This document shows, one piece after another, positions 29,540-38,007 of a stretch of 38,007 nucleotides of DNA (within the stretch, counting starts at the first letter, position 1; the number at the start of each line of letters is the position of its first letter). The position numbers and the translations under genes were made by a program. A model generated the notes under the pieces. The model worked only from the letters and a program-made list of their open reading frames with translations, did not search any database and was not told the origin of the DNA. This DNA comes from Desulfosporosinus sp. (GTDB lineage: Bacteria > Bacillota > Desulfitobacteriia > Desulfitobacteriales > Desulfitobacteriaceae): NCBI GenBank assembly GCA_031292055.1, contig JARLHV010000021.1, positions 1 to 38,007 on the forward strand, in the 5' to 3' direction.

Positions 29540-30487
29540 TTAGTCCTCAGCTGGGCGGAACAATAAACCCAAATCTCTTAGTTTAAATTCCACTTCTTCC
29601 AAAGACTTGCGACCAAGGTTACGCACTTTAATCATGTCTTCTTCGGTTTTTTGGGTCAATTCTTCAACAGAGTTGATCCCTGCCCGTTTCAGGCAGTTAT
29701 AAGATCGAACGGACAGATCAAGTTCCTCAATCGTCATCTCGAGGATTTTATCTTTGGCTTCCTCTTCTTTTTCCACCATAACCTCAACATTCGTGAGTTT
29801 ATCAGTGAGTCCCATGAAAAGGCGCAGATGATCACTCAGGATTTTGGCTGCCGCACTGGTAGCCTCTTCCGGTGAGATACTGCCATTAGACCATGCTTCA
29901 AGGGTTAACTTGTCATAGTCCGTGATTTGACCAACCCGGGTATCCTCTACCGTATAGTTGACCTTATAGATTGGAGCAAAGATGGAGTCAATGGGGATGA
30001 CCCCAATGACATGATCGGGTTTCTTATTTTTGTCCGCAGAAACGTAGCCACGGCCGCGTTCCACCGTCATTTCCATAAAGAGCCTGCCATCATTATCTAA
30101 GGTAGCAATCTTTAAGTCAGTGTTCAGAATCTCTATGTCTGGGTCACTGATGATATCTGCGGCTCGAACAACCCCTGCACCCTGAGACTCTATGCGAATA
30201 ACCCGCAGTTCATCCGTATAACCTTTCAGAGCGAGGGACTTCAAATTGAGAATAATGTCCGTAACGTCTTCCAATACACCGGGTATCGTGGAAAACTCGT
30301 GAAGTACCCCTTCGATTTTGACCGATGTCACCGCTGACCCTGGAAGCGCGGATAACAAGATGCGCCTTAGAGAATTCCCTAAAGTAATCCCATACCCTCT
30401 TTCAAGAGGCTCAACGACAAATTTTGCATAGGAGTCGTCTTCAGAACGATCGATACACTCGATTCTAGGCTTCTCGATTTCTAACAT
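29540..30487 (-). CDS. rpoA: RNA polymerase alpha subunit
   Basis: The 315-residue protein has the assembly domain ([40 protein letters not shown]) and the C-terminal DNA-binding domain ([34 protein letters not shown]). ATG 30487 after GAAGGTGCATACC gives the standard N-terminus [11 protein letters not shown]; longer frames to 30538 overlap the leader. Confidence 0.98.
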   Translation of the reverse strand: MLEIEKPRIECIDRSEDDSYAKFVVEPLERGYGITLGNSLRRILLSALPGSAVTSVKIEGVLHEFSTIPGVLEDVTDIILNLKSLALKGYTDELRVIRIESQGAGVVRAADIISDPDIEILNTDLKIATLDNDGRLFMEMTVERGRGYVSADKNKKPDHVIGVIPIDSIFAPIYKVNYTVEDTRVGQITDYDKLTLEAWSNGSISPEEATSAAAKILSDHLRLFMGLTDKLTNVEVMVEKEEEAKDKILEMTIEELDLSVRSYNCLKRAGINSVEELTQKTEEDMIKVRNLGRKSLEEVEFKLRDLGLLFRPAED

Positions 30488-30556
30488 CGGTATGCACCTT
30501 CTTTCTCGAGAACTTGATATACAAACCAGCCAACCCACGTGGGCAGAACGTCAACA

Positions 30557-31186
30557 TTAACGGGAGTATTTCTCCACGATGAGGTGTTCTTGGATGGGCA
30601 GTTGAATATCTTCACGAGTAGGTAGTGCGACAATAGTACCAGCAGCAGTATTGGCATCCAAGCTGATCCACCCAGGAACTGTACGAGAACCTAGATTTTC
30701 GAGAAGTTGTTTCATACGAGGTGAGCTCTTGCTGCCTTCTTTAACAGCAATAATTTCTCCAACCCGTACAGAATACGAAGCAATGTCAACCTTTTTACCA
30801 TTAATGGTAAAGTGACCGTGATTCACAAGTTGACGAGCTTCTGGACGAGATGAAGCGAACCCTAAGTGGAAAATGACATTATCGAGTCGACGTTCCAACA
30901 GGGTGAGCAGGTTTTCACCAGTTACCCCTTTGCGACGAGCTGCCTCGTCAAAATAGTGACGGAATTGTTTTTCCATGACACCGTACATTCGGCGTGCCTT
31001 TTGTTTTTCTCGTAACTGAAGACCGTATTCCGTAGGCTTCTTCGCCCGAGCTTGGCCGTGTTGTCCGGGAGCATAGGCACGACGGTCAATCGCGCACTTT
31101 CCGGTATAGCAACGTTCCCCTTTGAGGAATAATTTCAATCCCTCACGACGACATAAGCGACAGACTGGACCAGTATATCTAGCCAT
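30557..31186 (-). CDS. rpsD: 30S ribosomal protein S4
   Basis: S4 of the zinc-containing type: C9, C12, C26 and C31 ([14 protein letters not shown]). The S4 RNA-binding domain [35 protein letters not shown] lies in the middle, and the chain ends IVEKYSR. ATG 31186 behind GGAGGTGTGTAATC gives 209 residues. S4 starts assembly of the 30S body. Confidence 0.98.
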   Translation of the reverse strand: MARYTGPVCRLCRREGLKLFLKGERCYTGKCAIDRRAYAPGQHGQARAKKPTEYGLQLREKQKARRMYGVMEKQFRHYFDEAARRKGVTGENLLTLLERRLDNVIFHLGFASSRPEARQLVNHGHFTINGKKVDIASYSVRVGEIIAVKEGSKSSPRMKQLLENLGSRTVPGWISLDANTAAGTIVALPTREDIQLPIQEHLIVEKYSR

Positions 31187-31199
31187 GATTACACACCTC

Positions 31200-31589
31200 C
31201 TATACCCTTCTGCGTTTCGGTGGCCGACAGCCATTGTGTGGAATCGGTGTCACGTCTTTAATTAAATTAACTTCCAAGCCTGCAGCTTGGAGTGCGCGAA
31301 TTGCCGCTTCACGTCCAGCGCCTGGGCCTTTTACAAAACATTCCACATCTTTTAAGCCATGTTCCATCGCAACTTTAGCACAGGTTTCTGCTGCCATTTG
31401 GGCAGCAAAAGGCGTACTTTTACGAGAACCTTTAAAACCAAGCGAGCCCGCACTAGACCAGGAGAGTGCGTTACCATTGGTATCCGTGATGGTTACCATG
31501 GTATTGTTAAACGTGGATTTGATATGAGCAATTCCACTTTCAATATTCTTACGTTCCCGGCGTTTTGTCCGGACAACTTTACGTGCCAT
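31200..31589 (-). CDS. rpsK: 30S ribosomal protein S11
   Basis: Clear S11: [57 protein letters not shown] and the C-terminal [16 protein letters not shown]. Length 129 is standard. It lies between rpsM and rpsD as in other Firmicutes. Confidence 0.98.
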   Translation of the reverse strand: MARKVVRTKRRERKNIESGIAHIKSTFNNTMVTITDTNGNALSWSSAGSLGFKGSRKSTPFAAQMAAETCAKVAMEHGLKDVECFVKGPGAGREAAIRALQAAGLEVNLIKDVTPIPHNGCRPPKRRRV

Positions 31590-31607
31590 CTAAGTTATCC
31601 CCCCTTA

Positions 31608-31979
31608 TTACTTTTTACGTTTTGCTCCAACAGTCTTAGCCGGACCCTTACGAGTACGGGCATTGGTTTTCGTGCGCTGACCTCGAACGGGAAGTCCACG
31701 CCGATGGCGCAAGCCACGATAGGAACCAATTTCCATAAGACGCTTGATATTGAGGGAAACTTCGCGACGCAGGTCGCCTTCAATCTTAAACTCTTTATCA
31801 ATAACTTCTCGAAGCTTGCTGACTTCGTCTTCTGACAAGTCACGCACTCGGACATCCGGGCTTACGCCCGTTTTAGCGAGAATCTTATGTGAAGTCGGTA
31901 GCCCAATCCCAAAAATATAGGTTAAGGCAACCTCTAAACGTTTCTCGCGAGGTAAGTCAACACCAGCGATACGTGCCAT
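31608..31979 (-). CDS. rpsM: 30S ribosomal protein S13
   Basis: S13 is identified by [35 protein letters not shown], and the RNA-binding [19 protein letters not shown] followed by NARTRKGP. 123 residues, normal. It sits at the 30S head contact with the 50S subunit. Confidence 0.98.
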   Translation of the reverse strand: MARIAGVDLPREKRLEVALTYIFGIGLPTSHKILAKTGVSPDVRVRDLSEDEVSKLREVIDKEFKIEGDLRREVSLNIKRLMEIGSYRGLRHRRGLPVRGQRTKTNARTRKGPAKTVGAKRKK

Positions 31980-32072
31980 CTAAAATTTACACCTCCAACT
32001 ATTTAAGTTCTGTATCAATATAAAATCGGTGCATTGAAGACTATTCTCCAATCAGCCGCGCAACCGAAACTT

Positions 32073-32186
32073 TTAGCCTTGTCTTTGCTTGTGTTTCGGA
32101 TTTTCACAAATGACCATGACTATACCATGGCGACGAATAATTTTACATTTTTCACAGATCTTTTTAACAGAAGGCTTTACTTTCAC
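32073..32186 (-). CDS. rpmJ: 50S ribosomal protein L36
   Basis: The 37-residue frame begins [20 protein letters not shown] and has the zinc ligands C11, C14, C27 and H32. GTG 32186 follows GGAGGGATTACG. The gene stands between infA and rpsM, its usual place. Confidence 0.97.
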   Translation of the reverse strand: MKVKPSVKKICEKCKIIRRHGIVMVICENPKHKQRQG

Positions 32187-32207
32187 CGTAATCCCTCCCT
32201 TTGGTCC

Positions 32208-32426
32208 TTACTTAAACCTGTATGTGATTCGTCCTCGTGACAGGTCATAGGGGGAAAGCTCCACCGTGACCCGATCTCCTGGAAGAATCCGGATAAAATT
32301 CATGCGAATTTTCCCTGAGACGTGTGCCAAAACCTTGTGTCCATTGGCTAACTCAACTTGAAACATCGCGTTAGGCAGTGGCTCCAAAACCTTACCTTCG
32401 ACTTCAATAACATCTTCTTTTGACAT
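32208..32426 (-). CDS. infA: Translation initiation factor IF-1
   Basis: A 72-residue S1/OB-fold protein begins [20 protein letters not shown] and contains [19 protein letters not shown] and [18 protein letters not shown] 32426 gives the standard IF-1 N-terminus; an ATG two codons earlier is nearer to the GAGGAGGGG motif and also possible. No KOW-domain gene separates it from map. Confidence 0.97.
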   Translation of the reverse strand: MSKEDVIEVEGKVLEPLPNAMFQVELANGHKVLAHVSGKIRMNFIRILPGDRVTVELSPYDLSRGRITYRFK

Positions 32427-32464
32427 GTTCATTCCCCCTCCTCTGACAATCCTCAGGCACGTAC

Positions 32465-33211
32465 CTAACATCGAGTTAGAATTTCCAGGCCATTTTCCGT
32501 AATCGCAACCGTGTGTTCGAAATGGGCCGATGGCCGATCATCTTTCGTAACCACAGTCCAGTGATCCTTTAACGTCTGCACTTCATACGTACCCATGTTC
32601 ACCATGGGTTCAATAGCCAAGGCCATACCTACCTCGAGTCGTGGTCCCCGGCCGGGCTTGCCGAAATTGGGGATCTGGGGATCCTCATGCATGGCTCTTC
32701 CAATCCCGTGCCCAACATAATCACGTACTACAGAAAAACCGTTAGCTTCCACATGCGTTTGGACCGCATAAGAGATATCATAGAGACGATTACCTAGCTT
32801 AGCCTGCGCAATACCCAACATCAGGGACTCTTCAGTCACCCTTAAAAGTTTCTGGATATCTTGACCTACTTCTCCGATGGGTAAGGTCACAGCCGCATCA
32901 CCGAAGAACCCGTCTATGACCGCACCACAATCTATACTAATAATATCCCCAGATTCTAAACACCTTAAACCGGGTATTCCATGAACTACCTGTTCATTTA
33001 CAGAAGTACAGAGCGTCGCAGGAAAACCATTATACCCTTTAAACGCCGGTATGGCACCCTGCGCGCGAATATATTCCTCAGCCATGCGATCCAATTCGAG
33101 AGTTGTGACACCGGGCTTTGCGAGCTCACACATCAGGGCAAGAGTTTCCCCTACGATTCGGCCCGCCTTGCGCATCCGGTTCAACTGGTTCGCATTTTTC
33201 AGCTCAATCAT
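32465..33211 (-). CDS. map: Methionine aminopeptidase, type I
   Basis: The metal ligands D94, D105, H168, E201 and E232 are all present ([50 protein letters not shown]). Length 248 is standard. It removes the initiator methionine from new proteins. It follows adk by a few bases in the secY-adk-map order. Confidence 0.98.
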   Translation of the reverse strand: MIELKNANQLNRMRKAGRIVGETLALMCELAKPGVTTLELDRMAEEYIRAQGAIPAFKGYNGFPATLCTSVNEQVVHGIPGLRCLESGDIISIDCGAVIDGFFGDAAVTLPIGEVGQDIQKLLRVTEESLMLGIAQAKLGNRLYDISYAVQTHVEANGFSVVRDYVGHGIGRAMHEDPQIPNFGKPGRGPRLEVGMALAIEPMVNMGTYEVQTLKDHWTVVTKDDRPSAHFEHTVAITENGLEILTRC

Positions 33212-33216
33212 GTCGT

Positions 33217-35155
<1,939 letters not shown>

Positions 35156-35156
35156 C

Positions 35157-35597
35157 CTATTCCACCTCTACTTTTCCACCCGCCGCAACGATCTTCACGG
35201 CCGCGGCTGGGCTGACTTTATCAATTTTAACAGTCAGTGCTTTGGTCAGTTCCCCTGTTGCTAGAATCTTCACGCCATCTTTAACCGCTTTAATAAGACC
35301 GCATTCCAAGAGACTTTCGATCGTAACTACCGTGCCGTCCTCAAACCGTTCCAAATCACGAACATTTAAGGCGACAATATCCTTCCTAGAGATATTGCTA
35401 AACCCTCGCTTAGGCATTCTGCGGAACAATGGATTTTGTCCACCTTCAAAACCAGGCCGTACACCGCCGCCGGCTCGAGAGTTTTGTCCTTTGTGTCCTT
35501 TACCAGAAGTTTTGCCATGTCCGGATCCAACGCCCCGGCCTAAGCGCTTAGGTGCATGTGTTGATCCTTCAGCAGGCTTTAGTTCATGCAATTTCAT
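35157..35597 (-). CDS. rplO: 50S ribosomal protein L15
   Basis: [20 protein letters not shown], then the glycine-rich [20 protein letters not shown] and [18 protein letters not shown], identify L15. ATG 35597 follows AGGAGGTGTGGGCAAGC and gives 146 residues. Its stop is one base before the secY start. Confidence 0.98.
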   Translation of the reverse strand: MKLHELKPAEGSTHAPKRLGRGVGSGHGKTSGKGHKGQNSRAGGGVRPGFEGGQNPLFRRMPKRGFSNISRKDIVALNVRDLERFEDGTVVTIESLLECGLIKAVKDGVKILATGELTKALTVKIDKVSPAAAVKIVAAGGKVEVE

Positions 35598-35615
35598 GCT
35601 TGCCCACACCTCCTT

Positions 35616-35798
35616 CTATTGAGCTTGTGTTTCTATCGTAACCAAGTGCATGCATTTATGAACCATCCCTAGTATCCCAGGTGTGTCCTCATGAACTGCA
35701 CTCGATCCGACTTTTCCTAAACCAAGTGCTTGTAACACTTTGTGTTGGGCTTTGGAATAACCGATTGGACTCTTTGTCAGTGTCACTTTTACTTTCAT
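35616..35798 (-). CDS. rpmD: 50S ribosomal protein L30
   Basis: [20 protein letters not shown] and [20 protein letters not shown] are characteristic of bacterial L30 (60 residues). ATG 35798 follows GGAGGGTTGGTC; the in-frame TTG two codons upstream lies in the RBS spacer. Confidence 0.97.
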   Translation of the reverse strand: MKVKVTLTKSPIGYSKAQHKVLQALGLGKVGSSAVHEDTPGILGMVHKCMHLVTIETQAQ

Positions 35799-35810
35799 GA
35801 CCAACCCTCC

Positions 35811-36311
35811 TTAACCTAGAATTTCTCCTACGGTCTTACCTCGGAGTTTGGCAATCTCTTCCGGACGCTTAAGAGATTTCAACGCCGCCATCGTCGCATT
35901 GACCATATTATGCGCGTTCGCCGAGCCTAGAGACTTCGTCAAAATATCATGAACTCCGGCAACTTCGAGTACTGCCCGAACGGCGCCGCCAGCGATAACT
36001 CCAGTACCTTTAGAAGCTGGCTTCAACAGCACTTGCCCAGCGCCAAACACACCAATAATAGGATGTGTTATGGTAGTTCCGTGCATAGGAACATTGAAGA
36101 GGTTCTTCTTCGCATCTTCAATTCCTTTGCGAATAGCCTCAGGCACTTCGCCTGCTTTGCCTAATCCTGCACCGACACGACCGTGACCATCTCCAACCAC
36201 TACGAGTGCGCTAAAGCTGAAACGACGTCCACCCTTAACAACTTTGGCAACACGGGCTATATGAACAACTTTTTCATTCATATCTGATTTGTTAGCTTCG
36301 AATTTCGCCAA
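35811..36311 (-). CDS. rpsE: 30S ribosomal protein S5
   Basis: [34 protein letters not shown] [20 protein letters not shown], and [21 protein letters not shown] identify S5 (166 residues). The start is TTG 36311, after AAAGGAGGGAAAAATCAAA. S5 helps decoding accuracy. Confidence 0.98.
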   Translation of the reverse strand: MAKFEANKSDMNEKVVHIARVAKVVKGGRRFSFSALVVVGDGHGRVGAGLGKAGEVPEAIRKGIEDAKKNLFNVPMHGTTITHPIIGVFGAGQVLLKPASKGTGVIAGGAVRAVLEVAGVHDILTKSLGSANAHNMVNATMAALKSLKRPEEIAKLRGKTVGEILG

Positions 36312-36338
36312 TTTGATTTTTCCCTCCTTTACCCAAGC

Positions 36339-36707
36339 TTAGAAGCTGAGTCCAGCTTCTCGTGCTGATTCCGCCAATGCTGAGATTCGACCGTGATAGA
36401 CATTCCCGCCACGATCAAATACCACTTGCGTAATTCCTTTTTCAAGGGCTTTCTTCGCAACCAATGCACCGACCTTTTGAGCGCCAGCAGTATTCCCGCC
36501 GGACAGATCAGTAGCTTTGAACTCTGGATCGAGGGAAGAAGCAGCAACAAGTGTCACCCCGAGCTCATCATTGATTACTTGAGCGTAAATATGATTCAAG
36601 CTCCGGAAAACTGCCAAACGCGGTCGCCCAGCAGCGCCGACAATAGACTTGCGGATGCTCTTATGCTTTTTAATGCGAAGAGCTTTTCGATCAATGCGCT
36701 TAATCAA
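36339..36707 (-). CDS. rplR: 50S ribosomal protein L18
   Basis: [40 protein letters not shown] and [20 protein letters not shown] identify L18 (122 residues), a 5S rRNA-binding protein. The start is TTG 36707, with AAAGGAGTGAG upstream. Confidence 0.98.
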   Translation of the reverse strand: MIKRIDRKALRIKKHKSIRKSIVGAAGRPRLAVFRSLNHIYAQVINDELGVTLVAASSLDPEFKATDLSGGNTAGAQKVGALVAKKALEKGITQVVFDRGGNVYHGRISALAESAREAGLSF

Positions 36708-36761
36708 AGGGAACTCACTCCTTTCACGACTGGCAAGAGATTTGGCCCTTGCCCAATTTAC

Positions 36762-37316
36762 TTATTTCTTAGCGCCCTTTTTACCACCGGTCTTACCAAC
36801 CTTACGACGGACGACTTCTCCTTCGTAGCGAATCCCTTTGCCTTTATAAGGTTCAGGCTCACGCTCTGAACGAACCACTGCGGCAAAAGCACCGACGAGC
36901 TCTTTATCCATCCCTTTAATTAAGATTTTGTTGGGAGCTGGAACTTCAAAGTCAATTCCTGGCATAGGGGTAAGTTCAACAGGGTGAGACTTGCCAACGG
37001 TTAATACCAGCTTGTTCCCTTGTTTGGCAGCACGATATCCAACCCCGACCATATCCAATCCCTTTGTGAATCCGTTCGTAACACCTTCCACCATGTTGGC
37101 GATTAAGGTGCGAGTTAAGCCATGTAAGGATCTGCTTAACGGCTCATCATCCGGTCGACTAACAATAATTTGTTGGCCATCTACTACAATGTTCATCAAT
37201 GAATGGATTGTTCTCGTTAAAGTCCCTTTGGGGCCCTTAACTGTGACCACATTTTCCTCTATTTTGAAGTCCACACCACTGGGGATCCCAATGGGGCGCT
37301 TGCCAATTCTGGACAT
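36762..37316 (-). CDS. rplF: 50S ribosomal protein L6
   Basis: [35 protein letters not shown], and the C-terminal [20 protein letters not shown] are diagnostic of L6. Length 184 is slightly above the usual ~178 because of a basic tail ([11 protein letters not shown]). RBS GGAGGTGCAGTGA. Confidence 0.98.
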   Translation of the reverse strand: MSRIGKRPIGIPSGVDFKIEENVVTVKGPKGTLTRTIHSLMNIVVDGQQIIVSRPDDEPLSRSLHGLTRTLIANMVEGVTNGFTKGLDMVGVGYRAAKQGNKLVLTVGKSHPVELTPMPGIDFEVPAPNKILIKGMDKELVGAFAAVVRSEREPEPYKGKGIRYEGEVVRRKVGKTGGKKGAKK

Positions 37317-37339
37317 TCACTGCACCTCCGTTGTGAAAT

Positions 37340-37732
37340 CTACCAAATGTAGGAGATTACTTCTCCACCAAGGCCCTCTTTGCGGGCATTCTTATCGGTC
37401 ATAACTCCCTTGGATGTTGAAATAACTGCGATGCCGAGTCCTCCAAGAACCTTCGGCATTTCATCCTTCTTCGCATAAACGCGCAGTCCCGGACGGCTTA
37501 TCCGCTTTAGTCCGGTAATAACACGCTCACGATTGGGACCGTATTTCAAATACATCCGAATCACGCCTTGTTTGTCGTCCGCAATGTATTCTACGTCTTT
37601 GATGTACCCTTCTGCTTTAAGCAGTTCTGCAAGCTCTTTTTTAATACGAGATGCTGGCACCTCAACTTTATCATGATAAACCATTCCCGCGTTGCGAATA
37701 CGTGTTAAAAAATCTGCAATCGGATCTGACAT
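37340..37732 (-). CDS. rpsH: 30S ribosomal protein S8
   Basis: [40 protein letters not shown] and the C-terminal [20 protein letters not shown] identify S8 (130 residues). ATG 37732 is preferred over GTG 37738, which overlaps the RBS spacer. Confidence 0.98.
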   Translation of the reverse strand: MSDPIADFLTRIRNAGMVYHDKVEVPASRIKKELAELLKAEGYIKDVEYIADDKQGVIRMYLKYGPNRERVITGLKRISRPGLRVYAKKDEMPKVLGGLGIAVISTSKGVMTDKNARKEGLGGEVISYIW

Positions 37733-37766
37733 TGACACTTCAGTCGTCCCCCTTCCTTACAATGTT

Positions 37767-37952
37767 TTACCAACTGGCCTTTGTGACCCCAGGAAGTTCC
37801 CCTGCATGGGCCAAGTCCCGGAAGCAAATCCGGCAAATTCCGAATTTTCGCATGTAAGCATGGGGACGTCCACAAAGCTTGCAACGGTTATGCGAACGCA
37901 CGGCGAATTTTTGTCCACGGTTTTGGCGGACAACCATTGATGTCTTAGCCAC
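37767..37952 (-). CDS. rpsN: 30S ribosomal protein S14, type Z
   Basis: A 61-residue, zinc-binding S14 with C24, C27, C40 and C43 ([20 protein letters not shown]) and the C-terminal [15 protein letters not shown]. The start is GTG 37952, behind AAAAGGAGGTTCAAGAGC. Confidence 0.98.
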   Translation of the reverse strand: MAKTSMVVRQNRGQKFAVRSHNRCKLCGRPHAYMRKFGICRICFRDLAHAGELPGVTKASW

Positions 37953-37972
37953 GCTCTTGAACCTCCTTTTCT

Positions 37973-38007
37973 CTAATCACGGTACGGCATTCCGAACCCA
38001 CGAAGCA
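37973..38007 (-). CDS. rplE: 50S ribosomal protein L5, C-terminal end (partial)
   Basis: The last 11 codons in the window read [10 protein letters not shown] before TAG at 37973-37975, matching the conserved L5 C-terminus (GMPFR-type). The rest lies beyond the window, in the expected place upstream of rpsN. Confidence 0.85.
   Translation of the reverse strand, partial: LRGFGMPYRD

Noticed and set aside
31359..31835. 158-codon plus-strand open frame across rpsK and rpsM
   Set aside because: It lies wholly over two highly conserved ribosomal genes and has no ribosome-binding site.

Overview
The window joins two unrelated blocks. The right third (about 24.9-38.0 kb, minus strand) is the spc/alpha end of a ribosomal-protein superoperon: rplE (3' end), rpsN (type Z), rpsH, rplF, rplR, rpsE, rpmD, rplO, secY, adk, map, infA, rpmJ, rpsM, rpsK, rpsD, rpoA, rplQ, then a fused ecfA, ecfT, truA, and a separately promoted rplM-rpsI pair. 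Gene order, zinc-type S14, frequent TTG/GTG starts and strong AGGAGG ribosome-binding sites point to a Firmicute. The protein sequences look most like Clostridia of the Desulfosporosinus/Desulfitobacterium type; that genus-level guess is inference.

The left two thirds (about 0-24.8 kb) is a prophage, integrated so that its tyrosine integrase (+ strand) is convergent with rpsI. Reading inward from the right, the lysogeny block is integrase, ImmA/IrrE-like protease and CI-like repressor (+), with a divergent Cro-like gene. Five copies of a 15-bp ACAAC-N5-GTTGT-type operator lie in and beside the divergent control region, and one fills the spacer of a near-consensus leftward promoter. The early leftward operon follows: Cro, an excisionase-like HTH, an ORF6N/ORF6C regulator, a secreted protein coupled to a 40-aa membrane peptide, a Cas4/RecB-like nuclease, an ERF annealing protein and an SbcC-like ATPase. 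Next come a replisome organizer with iteron-like repeats inside it, a helicase loader, a cytosine methyltransferase, RusA, a DUF3850 protein, an HNH protein and a RinA-like late activator. A promoter and leader terminator then precede the late genes: TerS, TerL, P22-type portal, small head genes, scaffold, decoration protein, a homing endonuclease, major capsid protein and a spike-base protein.

The far left (0-2.6 kb) looks like cargo. Two copies of a 39-bp terminator/RBS cassette flank a papain-like peptidase with SPOR-like repeats and an oppositely oriented secreted protein with its own promoter and terminator (moron-like). A Rha-family gene is cut off by the right end of an IS200/IS605-type element whose terminal 190 bp folds like a TnpB-associated omega RNA. 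No tail or lysis genes are visible, so the prophage either continues to the left or is defective.

Genes too short for usual gene callers were found by reading overlaps and ribosome-binding sites: 7137-7259, 12494-12607, 20558-20680 and rpmJ at 32073-32186. Several starts were moved to internal GTG, TTG or ATG codons that follow a clear Shine-Dalgarno sequence.
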